From positions 434,001 through 498,000 of the forward strand of contig CP006833.1 of assembly GCA_000495505.1 (NCBI GenBank): a stretch of 64,000 bases of DNA, given 5' to 3'. Shown piece after piece: positions 48,087-58,330 of this stretch. This DNA comes from Campylobacter fetus subsp. testudinum 03-427. Lineage in GTDB: Bacteria; Campylobacterota; Campylobacteria; Campylobacterales; Campylobacteraceae. The position numbers and the translations under genes are program-made. Within the stretch, counting starts at the first letter, position 1. The number at the start of each line of letters is the position of its first letter. The notes under the pieces were generated by a model, which was not told the DNA's origin, did not search any database, and worked only from the letters and a program-made list of their open reading frames with translations.

Positions 48087-50849
48087 CTAGGCTACTGTGA
48101 TTAAGCTAGCAGCGTCTATAGCTAAATCTCCTGTAAATCCAGCAAGTTTAATCAATCCATCTGTTGCTTTTGTAAGCAGACTATCAGCAACAGCTGCGTT
48201 AGCTGTATCAATAACAACATAAGTATCTCCGTTGAATTGGAAATAGCTAGCCTTAGCATTTGTTGAGCCATCACCTTCTAATGCTTTTTTCAAGTAATCA
48301 TCAAATGTAGATGTTGATGTTAATCCCGCTATTTTTGTTATATCATTTTTGGCCTCAGTTTGTCCACTGGCTTTAACAAGAGATGCGTCTATCTTGTCAC
48401 CTTTGCTAAAGTCTGTTATGGTAGTGTATTGGGTTTTGTCTGCCGCTCCTATAGTAAGCTTAACTGTATCATTTCCAGCGCCTAAAGTTACAACTTGAGT
48501 ATCATATCCTACTGTTATAGTATCATCTCCGCTACCGCCTTTGATTGCAGCTCCGCTAGCTAATTTATTTACACTTGCATCAAATGTAAGCTTACCTGTC
48601 AATGCGCTAGCGTCTAAATCTTTTATGTTCTTAAGCCCAGTTGCCACAGTAGAGGCTGCAACTGTAATATCTCCATCACCGCTTATAACTATTTTATTAG
48701 CGCCATTTGTTCCGTTGCTGCTTGTATCGATCCACAAAGTATTTGCAGTAGAACTATCTTTAGCTACTGAAGTTATATTAACAGATTCTATGCCGCCATC
48801 TATCTTTAAGCCTTTAGTTGTAGCTCCAGCTTCTACCTTCTTATCTGCACTTATAATAGCTTTAGCATTAAGAACTATATTTACAGTATCATCAGCTCCG
48901 GACATATCATTCATCTTGATAGTCATAACTTGTGATTTTGCCATCTCTTTTGATTGTATATCTATTGCCTGATTCTTATTTACTATTATCTCAAATGGCG
49001 CGTCTGTTTTATCAGTAGATAACCCAATATTCACAAACGAGCTTGCGCTTACGTCTGTATTTGCGCTTAATGCGTCGCTAACAGTTACGTTTTCTATGTT
49101 TTTAATCATACCTAAAGTAGCAGCGTCTGCTAATGCGCTAGCTTTCATAATAATCGTATCATTTCCAGCTCCGCCATCTATCAGCGATCCTGCTTTTAGC
49201 TTTTTAGCTTCTAAAGTTAGAGTATCATTTCCAGCGCCTGTTTTTACGCTAAGTTGTGATCCCTCAACTGCATCGGTGTCTCCAAATGCTATTTTAGCAT
49301 TTCCACTAAATCCACTAGCATCTATACTAGTTACATTATCAAGATCCCCAGCGTCAAGTAAAAGCTCTTTACCACTACCTTTTACGATAAACGTAGTAAA
49401 TGAATCATTTTGTAATTCAGCGTGGGTTGGATCTTTGGTACCATCAGCCTTAGTTATTAAAAAGTTGTTACTATCTGCATTTGCTGTGATATTTGCTACT
49501 TTAGTTACAGTATTAGTTACTAGAGCAACAGTAGCAGTTTTTCCACTTAAATTTAAATTTAAAGTCTCAGCAGTTGATGTAATGTGAGCGTATTTGTTAT
49601 CTCCGGTTTTAGCTGATACGACATTATCAAAATTTAAAGTAGATACACCTTTAAAATCAAACGCAGCAGCTGCGCTAGAATCGCCTAAAGTTACATTGCT
49701 TAAAGTTACACTCTTTAAAGTATCTCCATCAAACGCATTTTCAGCTGTTAGCTTACTAGCATTTTTTATAGTTAAGTTTTCTAAAGCTTTAGTTGCGTTT
49801 GCTGCTATGCTTACTTCACTGTTTGCCGCATTTATACTTAGGTCTTTAACCGCCTCTGCTTTAGTCACGGTTACATTGCCACTAGCTTTTATATTAAGCT
49901 TAGTAGCGTCAGTATCTGCTATCTTAGTCTCGCCTACTATATTTAAAGAAACACTCTTATATCCATTTATAGCAAGACCAGTACCGTCTGCAGCTTGAAT
50001 CTCAGATATGATATTTAATTTCTCAACATTAGTTACGCCAAGAAGAGCTGAGTTTAAATCGCTAGTTGTTAGATTAGTTGCGGTAGAGTTGCTATTTAGA
50101 CCAAATGATATATTTATAGTGTCATTTCCAGCACCACCATCTACGGTGTCAAACGCGGTCAATGTAGATTTGTTAATACCTGTTCCCAAATAAACAGTTC
50201 CATTAAAAGTATCATCTAAATCAGTACCCTTTAAATTATCATTACCCTCTGTAAGATCATAAGTACTACCTGGATTAGGTAACTCACTCTTTAAAGCATC
50301 AATCTCACCCTTAACCTTATCAAGATCACTAGCACTAGTAATCTCACTAATTAACTTAGAAGTAGTACCCTCATCTAATCCAGTAATATCCTTACCCAAA
50401 GTAGCATCAGCAAAGTAATCACTAGCAGCAGCCTTAGCCTCAAATATAGCCTTAGACTCAGCACTACCACCATTAACCATAGAGTCAATCATAGCACCTA
50501 TTAAATCACCCTTGCTTAAACTAGCAACATTAATAACATTACCCTTACTATCAGTAAATTCTCCACCACCAGTTATAGCCTTAGTCCAATAATTAATACC
50601 ATCAACATCACTAGTACTACCTAAAGCTATACTATATATCTTAGTAACAAACTCTTTCTCATTACCAGCTAAAAGAGAATCACCAAAGAATTTAGCCGCC
50701 CCTGGACTATCAAGCATAATATTAGCTAAACTTGAAACTCCTAAACTATTACTATTGGCATAATCTAACCAATACTTATTACCATCACCCTCACTTGCCA
50801 TACCCATAATAGTGATATAAAGCATTGAAACATCTGTTTTGTTTAACAT
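48087..50849 (-). CDS. sapA: Silent sapA homolog, S-layer protein (920 aa), class 2
   Basis: 920 residues. Conserved N-terminus, class 2 continuation, RTX-type motifs [12 protein letters not shown] near 233, [13 protein letters not shown] near 570 and [12 protein letters not shown] near 785. A block of about 100 residues (ITSTAETLNLNLSG to SGFSGNAKI) is nearly the same as in the 944-aa homolog at 58671. Ends NGDTYVVIDT...DGLIKLAG...LITVA. No promoter. Confidence 0.93.
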   Translation of the reverse strand: MLNKTDVSMLYITIMGMASEGDGNKYWLDYANSNSLGVSSLANIMLDSPGAAKFFGDSLLAGNEKEFVTKIYSIALGSTSDVDGINYWTKAITGGGEFTDSKGNVINVASLSKGDLIGAMIDSMVNGGSAESKAIFEAKAAASDYFADATLGKDITGLDEGTTSKLISEITSASDLDKVKGEIDALKSELPNPGSTYDLTEGNDNLKGTDLDDTFNGTVYLGTGINKSTLTAFDTVDGGAGNDTINISFGLNSNSTATNLTTSDLNSALLGVTNVEKLNIISEIQAADGTGLAINGYKSVSLNIVGETKIADTDATKLNIKASGNVTVTKAEAVKDLSINAANSEVSIAANATKALENLTIKNASKLTAENAFDGDTLKSVTLSNVTLGDSSAAAAFDFKGVSTLNFDNVVSAKTGDNKYAHITSTAETLNLNLSGKTATVALVTNTVTKVANITANADSNNFLITKADGTKDPTHAELQNDSFTTFIVKGSGKELLLDAGDLDNVTSIDASGFSGNAKIAFGDTDAVEGSQLSVKTGAGNDTLTLEAKKLKAGSLIDGGAGNDTIIMKASALADAATLGMIKNIENVTVSDALSANTDVSASSFVNIGLSTDKTDAPFEIIVNKNQAIDIQSKEMAKSQVMTIKMNDMSGADDTVNIVLNAKAIISADKKVEAGATTKGLKIDGGIESVNITSVAKDSSTANTLWIDTSSNGTNGANKIVISGDGDITVAASTVATGLKNIKDLDASALTGKLTFDASVNKLASGAAIKGGSGDDTITVGYDTQVVTLGAGNDTVKLTIGAADKTQYTTITDFSKGDKIDASLVKASGQTEAKNDITKIAGLTSTSTFDDYLKKALEGDGSTNAKASYFQFNGDTYVVIDTANAAVADSLLTKATDGLIKLAGFTGDLAIDAASLITVA

Positions 50850-50923
50850 TTAAGGACTCCTTAATAAAATAAAATAAAATCACCAGCAAAAGCAACCAAC
50901 CATATCTATAGTTATCTATATAC
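50297..50923 (-). repeat. sap 5' conserved block (627 bp), copy of the homolog at 50849
   Basis: Same block. The silent flank is short here, ending near 51019 (AAAGAGGGA), about 80 bp before the start of the ATPase gene transcribed the other way. Confidence 0.92.
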
Positions 50924-51102
50924 TAAATACTTACAAGATATCAAATACTATTTTTAGCATTAAATAGCATTAATACTGATTTTTAGTTAAAAAGAGAAAG
51001 AGATATTTAAAAAGAGGGATAGAAAAATTAGATTAAGTATTAAGCTACTTCTAACTTTTATCCGATATAATTATGTTTATTAACATAATGAAAGATAACA
51101 TA

Positions 51103-52437
51103 ATGTTTATTAACCGTATCAATGAATTACAAGCTTTAAATGACGAATACGCCAAAGACGGCGCTAGATTTGCAGTGATATATGGCAGAAGAAGAGTCGG
51201 TAAAACCGCACTTATAAGCGAGTTTATGAAAGGAAAAATCGGCGTATATCACTATGCCACCACTAGTCCCAACTCTGCAAATGAGCTTGGTAGGAGTCTG
51301 GCTGCAGCATTAAATATCCCATTATCCCATAAGTTGAAATTTGAAAATTTCACCGAAGTATTTGAGTTGCTTATAGAATGTATGCCAAAAGAAAATGCGA
51401 ATAATACGCCGCAAAAACTCATCATAGCCATAGACGAATTTCAGAATTTAGCTATTGCAGATAGGAATTTCATCAGCGAATTCCAGCGTATATTTGACAC
51501 GATAATAGCCAAATCAAACGTTATGCTTATCATTTGCGGCTCTGTGATTTCGATGATGCATTCTTTGGCACTTGATTATCAAGCTCCGCTATACGGCAGG
51601 CGCACTGTAAATTTTCATATCAAACCACTAAAATTTAAGCACATAAAAGAGTTTTTACCTAGCTTATCAAAACTAGATCAAATACTTATATACACATCAT
51701 TTGGCACGATACCAAAATACCTACAAAGCTATGAGGAAAATAAAGATTTCGTACTAAATTTAAAAAACAACATTTTAGACAAAAACTCATACCTCTACAG
51801 CGAGGGGCAGTTTCTTTTAAATTCCGAAATCACAGAGCCCGCGAGTTATTTTAGCATACTAGAAAGCATCAGCAAAGGCAATACGAAAATCGGCTCGATA
51901 GCAAGCAGCTTAGGAGTAAGCTCAACATATCTCACGAGATATCTAGCAAAACTAGTTCAGTTAGATTTAGTCGAAAAAGAAATTCCTATAACAGAGCAAA
52001 ACCCACTAAAATCGAAGTTTGGTAGATATCGCATTGTTGATAAGTATCTGAATTTTTGGTTTTATTATGTTTATAAAAATTACTCATTGCTAGAAATTTC
52101 AAATCAAGAAGCCGTTCTAAATGAAATCAAACTAAACTTTTATGATAAATTTGTTAGTTTTGCGTTTGAAGATGTGGTTAAAGAGATGATTTTAGATAAT
52201 CCAAAAGAGCTTATAGGCTTCATTCCAACAAAAGTTGGACGCTGGTGGGACAACAAAAATGAGATTGATCTAGTCGCTCTTAGTGAGAAAAATATATGTT
52301 TTATCGAGTGCAAATGGCAAAACAACGCACACACCCAAAAGGTTTTATCTCATCTTGTAGAGAAATCAAAAAATCTTATAAACGACAAGATACCTAGCTA
52401 CAAAGTATTTACAAAAGAGTGGTTTTTAGCTACATAA
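51103..52437 (+). CDS. Archaeal-type AAA ATPase (DUF234 family)
   Basis: 444 residues from the ATG at 51103 (MFINRINELQAL). An earlier ATG at 51073 comes from a local duplication of CATAATGTTTATTAAC and would add 10 residues. Walker A GRRRVGKTA, Walker B IIAIDEFQNL, sensor IICGSVISMM, a winged helix near residues 275-320 (IGSIASSLGVSSTYLTRYL) and a C-terminal nuclease-like domain (VGRWWDNKNEIDLVAL...FIECKWQN) with the D-ExK pattern. Accessory gene of unknown function. One of only two intact + strand genes between 43103 and the right edge of the array. Confidence 0.83.
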   Translation: MFINRINELQALNDEYAKDGARFAVIYGRRRVGKTALISEFMKGKIGVYHYATTSPNSANELGRSLAAALNIPLSHKLKFENFTEVFELLIECMPKENANNTPQKLIIAIDEFQNLAIADRNFISEFQRIFDTIIAKSNVMLIICGSVISMMHSLALDYQAPLYGRRTVNFHIKPLKFKHIKEFLPSLSKLDQILIYTSFGTIPKYLQSYEENKDFVLNLKNNILDKNSYLYSEGQFLLNSEITEPASYFSILESISKGNTKIGSIASSLGVSSTYLTRYLAKLVQLDLVEKEIPITEQNPLKSKFGRYRIVDKYLNFWFYYVYKNYSLLEISNQEAVLNEIKLNFYDKFVSFAFEDVVKEMILDNPKELIGFIPTKVGRWWDNKNEIDLVALSEKNICFIECKWQNNAHTQKVLSHLVEKSKNLINDKIPSYKVFTKEWFLAT

Positions 52438-52464
52438 TATATTTGTTTAAGAGTTAAAACAGCA

Positions 52465-52679
52465 AGCAAAAGATTAAATTAAAAAGATAAAAGAGTTAAA
52501 AGTAGTTAAATTTAATCAACGAAAAGTAGTTAAATAAGTTAGTCAAATTTAAAATCAAATTTATAAGTTAAAAAATCAAAGTATTCAAATTTAAAAAAGA
52601 CAAAAAAGACAAATTTAAAAACAAACTATAGAGTTATTAAATTTAAAAAGATAAAAGAGTTAAATTTAAAAACAATTCA
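52465..52679 (-). repeat. A-rich tail repeats downstream of the homolog at 52762
   Basis: About 215 bp of the same modules. The last 82 bp (from 52598) belong to the 3,750-bp duplication shared with 11437-15186. No gene in 52438-52761. Confidence 0.8.
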
Positions 52680-52741
52680 AGGAGCCTATTTAAAGGCTCC
52701 TCTAGCAAAAAAACTATCTACTATTTATTAAGGTTTGGTCT
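52680..52741 (-). terminator. sapA 3' cassette end: hairpin plus conserved 3' box
   Basis: Same sequence as 11519-11580. Confidence 0.75.
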
Positions 52742-52761
52742 GATATCACTATAATAATGCA

Positions 52762-55700
52762 TTATGCGATAGTAACTCCAGTGTCTGAATTTAGAGAAAT
52801 ACTACCTAAATCAACGGCTTGATCAGGTGTTCCACCTAGTTTTACTATTATATCACCAACAGCTATATCTGCAGTTGAGCCAACTGCGTTGTAGAATAAG
52901 TAACTCTCATTGTTATATGTAAATCCATACACTGTTTTAGCTACGTCATGACTACTTGCAAAAGTAGCAAAATCAGTTGCTAAGTTACCAGTTGATACTA
53001 AATTACCTGCATTTTCATAAGTAGCAACATCACTACCTGCGAATTTAATGCTATCTCCAGTGCTAAAGTCGGTTATAGTTGTAAAGTCTGCTTTAGTTGC
53101 GTCAGATACTACTGAAGCAATTAAGTTAAACGTATCATTACCTTCACCACCTGTTACTGTTACACTTTTGCCATCTGCTAGTTTAGCTCCTATAAATGTG
53201 TCATCACCAGCACCAAGATCTATGGTAACATCATCTGTATTTTTTGCGAAAGTTACCGTATCATCTCCAGCGCTACCTTTTATAGTAGTAACTTTTGTTA
53301 GCTCTTCAGCGATAGTTATAGTGCCTTCTAAAGTTCCACCAGTAGCACTTAATCCGCTTAGATCTATAGTTTGTATAGCTGTTGCAGCTCCATCTGGAGC
53401 AACGGTAACTGTGTTTGCACCACCACCTAAGTCACCACTTAGTGTTATAGCTGTTACAGCAGCATCAGCTGTATTTGCAGTGATTGTCTCAGCAGCGTCA
53501 CTACCTTGTATATCTACAACTAACTTATTATCTGTATGTTTTACTTTTGATAAATCAATCGCAACACCACTTGTTATACCCTTAAGCCCACTTATATCTA
53601 TGCTATTTAGTTTAACAGCATCTGTTAAAGTAAGAGCTAAAGTTCCACCACTTAAATCTCCACTAGCAGTTATAGATTCAGTATTTACTGCACCTTTTAG
53701 TGTTAATGAGTCAGTAGCATTTGCTCCACCAATCATTTGAGCATTTAAGTCAGTACCACCAGCAGCTGCAGTTATCTCTACTACGTTTTTACTGATCTCT
53801 GAACCTACATAAACTACTTCGTTTGATGTAATTGATACTTTATTACTACTACCACTATTTATCTCTCCTAATACCCCACCTAGATCTATACTTACTATAT
53901 CACCAGTAATATTTCCTAAAGTAACTGCTCCTAAAGCATTTCCTGCATTTAGAGTTACGTTACCTTTAGTAGCTGATACAGTTCCTAAAGTAACATCTCC
54001 AGTAGCTGAAGAGATGATCACACTAGCATTTCCTGTAGATGAAGTTATATTTCCTAAATTTAATGCTGCAACATTTTCTATATTAAAGTCTATGTCACCT
54101 TTTGCAGTAGTTGTTCCTAGTTTAAAATCTCCACTTACATTTACATTTGCTTCTAAAGATGAAAGTGTTGCAGTTCCTACAGATACACCAGATAAATCAG
54201 CAGTAGCTCCATTTACGGTTAAGTTATTTAAGTTTTTTAAACTATTAATTGTTCCTACGCTAAATGCTCCCTCAGCATTTACATTAAGATTTTTTACTGA
54301 ATCAAGAGCTGTAGCTGAGCCTGTTAATGCAAACGCACCTTTATTATTTACAGTTAAATCAGTTAATTTACCTGCTGTAAGAGACATACCTGCAGTGCCT
54401 TTTTCAGCATTTATAGATATATTTGTAGCGTTTGCAGCATTTATAACTGCGTCAGTTTTTGCTATAGTAGATAAAGCGTCTGTATTTACAGTAAGAGATT
54501 CTGATTTAACCGCTGTTATATTGCCTTTAACAGTAGTTGCTGCGCCTTTAGCGTCACCGCCTTTGAAATTCACGGTGTTTAGACCGGCGTTATTTACTGT
54601 TACAGTGTTAGTTTCGCTATCATTATTTACAAAACTAACTGTTTCTATCGCGCTGTTAGTTATAGTTATATTTCCACCTGTTGCTTGTTTAACGTCTAGT
54701 TCAGTTACGCCTGTTGCGTTGTTCATAGCTAGAGTTAGAGCTCCACCAACTGCTTCTACTGTAACTTTTTCTACATTTGCTACTGTAGGTTTTAAAGCGC
54801 CTGTACCTTTTATAACTAGCTCATCATTTCCAGCTCCACCATCAATTACTACATTTGCAGCAAAATCTTTTACAGTTATCTTATCATTACCATTACCACC
54901 TTTGATACTAGTAACATTAGTTGATGCAGTTAAATTTGCATCTAAAGCTCCACCAAAGCTAGAAGCATCTAAAGTAGTTGTTTTTCCTCCAGTTGTTAAA
55001 GATAGATTTGCATTTCCTTTTACAGATATATTAGCCACGTTAGCAGTTAAAAAGCTTCCCTCACCTGTAGTATTTAAATTTAGAGTTTCTACCTTATCAG
55101 CAGTAACTGTTACACCAGCATCTTTAGTACCAACAGAATTTACTTTTAGGTTTTGTACATCAGCGTTACCATCAAGTACTTTTTCTGCATACATAGCGTC
55201 TATGCTTAAACTATTTCCTTTAAATCCACTAACTTCAAGATCTACTATATTAGCAAGATTAGTAACGCTAATTCCTTTTTCACCACTTAGTGCAACTGTT
55301 TGTAGTCCATCTATACCTTTAGCATCAAATGTTCTGTTTGAAACACTACTATTAGTTAAAGATAGTTTTTCTATATTTTTGATGTAGCCATCATCTTTTA
55401 AGCCTTTGAAGTTACCCTTCAAATCTACCTTAAGCACATCATTACCAGCACCACCATCTATCTTATCCCCAGGATTTAAAGTACTCTCAGCAGCAGTACC
55501 TACCACCCCACTAATAAGATCTCCACCCTCAGTACCAGTAATAGTATCATTCTCAGTAGTAAGTGCTATCTTATTTAAACCAGCCTCATCTATACTCTCC
55601 TTCAACCCATCAATCTCACCCTTAACCTTATCAAGATCACTAGCACTAGTAATCTCACTAATTAACTTAGAAGTAGTACCCTCATCTAATCCAGTAATAT

Positions 55701-56160
55701 CCTTACCCAAAGTAGCATCAGCAAAGTAATCACTAGCAGCAGCCTTAGCCTCAAATATAGCCTTAGACTCAGCACTACCACCATTAACCATAGAGTCAAT
55801 CATAGCACCTATTAAATCACCCTTGCTTAAACTAGCAACATTAATAACATTACCCTTACTATCAGTAAATTCTCCACCACCAGTTATAGCCTTAGTCCAA
55901 TAATTAATACCATCAACATCACTAGTACTACCTAAAGCTATACTATATATCTTAGTAACAAACTCTTTCTCATTACCAGCTAAAAGAGAATCACCAAAGA
56001 ATTTAGCCGCCCCTGGACTATCAAGCATAATATTAGCTAAACTTGAAACTCCTAAACTATTACTATTGGCATAATCTAACCAATACTTATTACCATCACC
56101 CTCACTTGCCATACCCATAATAGTGATATAAAGCATTGAAACATCTGTTTTGTTTAACAT
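52762..56160 (-). CDS. sapA: Silent sapA homolog, S-layer protein (1132 aa), duplicate of the gene at 11601
   Basis: 1132 residues, the same sequence as the homolog at 11601-14999 from first to last residue. The antisense reading frames match too, so the duplication is very recent or is kept uniform by gene conversion. No promoter. Because it is in the same orientation as its twin, recombination between the two would be deletional, in contrast to exchange with the expressed copy. Confidence 0.93.
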   Translation of the reverse strand: MLNKTDVSMLYITIMGMASEGDGNKYWLDYANSNSLGVSSLANIMLDSPGAAKFFGDSLLAGNEKEFVTKIYSIALGSTSDVDGINYWTKAITGGGEFTDSKGNVINVASLSKGDLIGAMIDSMVNGGSAESKAIFEAKAAASDYFADATLGKDITGLDEGTTSKLISEITSASDLDKVKGEIDGLKESIDEAGLNKIALTTENDTITGTEGGDLISGVVGTAAESTLNPGDKIDGGAGNDVLKVDLKGNFKGLKDDGYIKNIEKLSLTNSSVSNRTFDAKGIDGLQTVALSGEKGISVTNLANIVDLEVSGFKGNSLSIDAMYAEKVLDGNADVQNLKVNSVGTKDAGVTVTADKVETLNLNTTGEGSFLTANVANISVKGNANLSLTTGGKTTTLDASSFGGALDANLTASTNVTSIKGGNGNDKITVKDFAANVVIDGGAGNDELVIKGTGALKPTVANVEKVTVEAVGGALTLAMNNATGVTELDVKQATGGNITITNSAIETVSFVNNDSETNTVTVNNAGLNTVNFKGGDAKGAATTVKGNITAVKSESLTVNTDALSTIAKTDAVINAANATNISINAEKGTAGMSLTAGKLTDLTVNNKGAFALTGSATALDSVKNLNVNAEGAFSVGTINSLKNLNNLTVNGATADLSGVSVGTATLSSLEANVNVSGDFKLGTTTAKGDIDFNIENVAALNLGNITSSTGNASVIISSATGDVTLGTVSATKGNVTLNAGNALGAVTLGNITGDIVSIDLGGVLGEINSGSSNKVSITSNEVVYVGSEISKNVVEITAAAGGTDLNAQMIGGANATDSLTLKGAVNTESITASGDLSGGTLALTLTDAVKLNSIDISGLKGITSGVAIDLSKVKHTDNKLVVDIQGSDAAETITANTADAAVTAITLSGDLGGGANTVTVAPDGAATAIQTIDLSGLSATGGTLEGTITIAEELTKVTTIKGSAGDDTVTFAKNTDDVTIDLGAGDDTFIGAKLADGKSVTVTGGEGNDTFNLIASVVSDATKADFTTITDFSTGDSIKFAGSDVATYENAGNLVSTGNLATDFATFASSHDVAKTVYGFTYNNESYLFYNAVGSTADIAVGDIIVKLGGTPDQAVDLGSISLNSDTGVTIA

Positions 56161-56234
56161 TTAAGGACTCCTTAATAAAATAAAATAAAATCACCAGCAA
56201 AAGCAACCAACCATATCTATAGTTATCTATATAC
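55608..56234 (-). repeat. sap 5' conserved block (627 bp), copy of the homolog at 56160
   Basis: Same block; silent flank to 56347. The rest of the gap to 56508 shows no gene. Confidence 0.92.
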
Positions 56235-56508
56235 TAAATACTTACAAGATATCAAATACTATTTTTAGCATTAAATAGCATTAATACTGATTTTTAGTTA
56301 AAAAGAGAAAGAGATATTTAAAAAGAGGGAAATGGTTGAAAGATTAAAGAGTATAGGAATTTAAGTAGCAATGTATTATAATATTAAAGCAAATTTCAAC
56401 GAATCAAAGCAGATAATATCAAAACAGAACGATTATTATAGATAATTTTGATATTAGTTGATACCATAATTTAAATGGTCGAAATCGTATATAAAGGTAT
56501 GAAATGAT

Positions 56509-57489
56509 ATGAAATATAAATTATTTATATTCGCATCTCTATTTATTCTATTTTTTACATTTACTAGTTACGTGATTGTGTATTTATATCTATTTGATTT
56601 ACGTTCCAATGGTGTATTTTCTTTTAAAAATTTTTTACTAGAAACAACCACAAATTATAATCGTATTATTATAGATAGCGGTTCAAATTCAGTTCATGCT
56701 ATAGATTCGACTATGCTTGAAAAAGCTTTTGGAAAATTGACTATAAACATCTCAGATAATGCAGGATATCCTTTACAAGACAAATTAGCCAGACTTAAAA
56801 AATTTACTCATAAGGGAGATATAGTTTTGCTTCCGCTTGAGTATTATTATTATATGGATGAAAATCCACCTCCAAAAATATATTTTGATAATATATTTGG
56901 ATCTTTGCATTTTTATTTTGATAGTCTAAATTTGGCTCATAAAATTCAATTTATTTTAAACTCTCCTCCTAGTAGTCTTTTAAAAGCTATCTTTACCAAA
57001 AGTCAAAAATTTGATGACTCGATACGCTTCACAAATGAATTTTTAAATGGCAAAAGAGGTGACTACGAGTTTGTACAAAAAAGCAAACCAGTAAAAGAAC
57101 TAGAATATATGAGCTGTGAAGAGTATATATTTGGTTCAGAAATGAGTATTAGTCCAGATAAATTAAGCAGTAAATTCAAAAAAAATATAAAATTTATCAA
57201 ACAGATTGAAAATGAAAATGGAGTAAAATTTGTATTTACATATCCTGCTGTAGCGGGAAACGAATGTTATAATGGCAAACTCAAAGATAATTTTCTTATT
57301 TTTAACAGAGCTCTTAGAAAATTTATAGATGAAAATGGTTTGGCATTTGTGGGATCGCCTTACGCTTTTCCATACATTCAGATAGATAATAGTTACTATC
57401 ACATACTTCCTCAAGCCAAGCAAATACACACTCAAAATTTAATAAACTATATCAAAAACTCACCATATAAAGATATATTTTTGAGATAA
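56509..57489 (+). CDS. Membrane-anchored SGNH/DltD-like protein, function unknown
   Basis: 326 residues. One N-terminal membrane helix (5-28), then a periplasmic domain. IIIDSGSNSVHAID (about residues 62-75) resembles block I of SGNH hydrolase-like proteins (GxS), and the C-terminal IDNSYYHILPQAKQIHTQNLI could supply the D..H pair. Such proteins partner membrane O-acyltransferases in glycan acetylation, but no acyltransferase gene is visible here. Hypothesis: modifies surface polysaccharide. Lies between two sapA cassettes on the + strand. Confidence 0.55.
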   Translation: MKYKLFIFASLFILFFTFTSYVIVYLYLFDLRSNGVFSFKNFLLETTTNYNRIIIDSGSNSVHAIDSTMLEKAFGKLTINISDNAGYPLQDKLARLKKFTHKGDIVLLPLEYYYYMDENPPPKIYFDNIFGSLHFYFDSLNLAHKIQFILNSPPSSLLKAIFTKSQKFDDSIRFTNEFLNGKRGDYEFVQKSKPVKELEYMSCEEYIFGSEMSISPDKLSSKFKKNIKFIKQIENENGVKFVFTYPAVAGNECYNGKLKDNFLIFNRALRKFIDENGLAFVGSPYAFPYIQIDNSYYHILPQAKQIHTQNLINYIKNSPYKDIFLR

Positions 57490-57530
57490 TCTTTAACCAG
57501 TAACAATACTCTAAGATAAACATTACTGAT

Positions 57531-57640
57531 GACCCTAAGCGCAGGAGACGCAAGTACTTCAGTAACAGCAGATACTATATCAGCAGATAGTGTTTTTAGT
57601 TTTTTAAAAAAAAGGGGGAGGGGAGGATGATTGAAAGATA
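57531..57640 (+). pseudogene. sapA relic (about 60 bp of coding sequence) joined to silent-flank debris
   Basis: 57533-57592 reads CCTAAGCGCAGGAGACGCAAG... and translates [21 protein letters not shown], matching residues [21 protein letters not shown] of the expressed SapA (DNA 23808-23873). It is on the + strand with no frame around it. It is followed by TTTTTAGTTTTTTAAAAAAAAGGGGGAGGGG, like the silent flank seen at 30075-30135. Remains of a broken cassette. Confidence 0.8.
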
Positions 57641-57679
57641 AATAAATAATTAAATATAAAGCATATAATTTATTATTAC

Positions 57680-57765
57680 AAGAAGCCTGAAATATGGCTC
57701 CTTGAATTGTTTTAAATTTAACTCTTTTATCTTTTTAAATTTGATTGTTTTTAAATTTAAAACTC
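57680..57765 (+). repeat. Decayed 3' cassette end and A-rich tail in + orientation
   Basis: AAGAAGCC-TGAAATAT-GGCTCCTT (57680-57703) is a mismatched version of the cassette hairpin, followed by TTGAATTGTTTTAAATTTAACTCTTTTATC, the tail modules read on the other strand. With the fragment at 57531 it outlines a former + strand sapA cassette. Confidence 0.7.
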
Positions 57766-58021
57766 ACTCATAAACATCTTTTCTATGAGAAATTTTTACT
57801 ACAAGAATTACAAGTTTATCGTCTTGAATTTGAGCTATAACACGGTAATCCCCGATTCTATATCTCCATAAACCAAGCATATTTCCAACTAGCGCTTTGC
57901 CTTCACAACGTGGATTTTCCAAGCTCTCAATGACTTTTAATTTTTTTAAAATCACGGTTTTAATGCTACCATCAAGCTTCGAAAATTCCTTACTTGCGCT
58001 TTTGTTGAATAAAACTTTCAA
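57764..58021 (-). CDS. RelE/ParE-family toxin
   Basis: 85 residues with the RelE pattern: FNKSASKEFSKLD, KALVGNMLGLWRYRIGDYRVIAQIQDD and a final VVKISHRKDVYE with the HRxxVY ending typical of RelE mRNA interferases. Overlaps the antitoxin stop by 4 bp. The stop lies at the edge of the decayed cassette tail. Confidence 0.9.
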   Translation of the reverse strand: MKVLFNKSASKEFSKLDGSIKTVILKKLKVIESLENPRCEGKALVGNMLGLWRYRIGDYRVIAQIQDDKLVILVVKISHRKDVYE

Positions 58022-58239
58022 AGCAAAATTCCATATTTTTTAGCCATATCATCTATAGTGTAAGTCCTCTGGTTTTCACTATCTTTTATCGATTTAATAG
58101 CATCTTTGTAATCATCAAAATCATCAAGCAAATTCGATATAGCTTCTTTGAAATAGAATGATTTGCTTCTTTTAGTCTCCTTAGCAAGGTTATCCAATCT
58201 ATCTGCTAAATCATCATCTAATCTAAATGAAACTTGCAT
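58018..58239 (-). CDS. Ribbon-helix-helix antitoxin (RelB-like)
   Basis: 73 residues. N-terminal MQVSFRLDDDLADRLDNLAKETKRSKSFYFKEAI is a ribbon-helix-helix DNA-binding domain; the C-terminal part (TYTIDDMAKKYGILL) should bind the toxin. ACTCTCC complement (GGAGAGT) just upstream gives a ribosome-binding site. Confidence 0.9.
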   Translation of the reverse strand: MQVSFRLDDDLADRLDNLAKETKRSKSFYFKEAISNLLDDFDDYKDAIKSIKDSENQRTYTIDDMAKKYGILL

Positions 58240-58330
58240 TTTACTCTCCTTTATATACTTGTATTTATTAGAAATACTAGTATAGCATTTTAAAACTTAA
58301 ACTAGCTGAATTTAATAACTATATTTTTTA

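Larger units (their letters stand above)
52598..56347 (-). repeat. Right copy of the 3,750-bp direct duplication
   Basis: Partner of 11437-15186, same orientation, offset 41,161 bp. The upstream flank is cut at AAAGATTAA|AGAG, earlier than in the left copy, where the silent flank continues. Confidence 0.85.
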
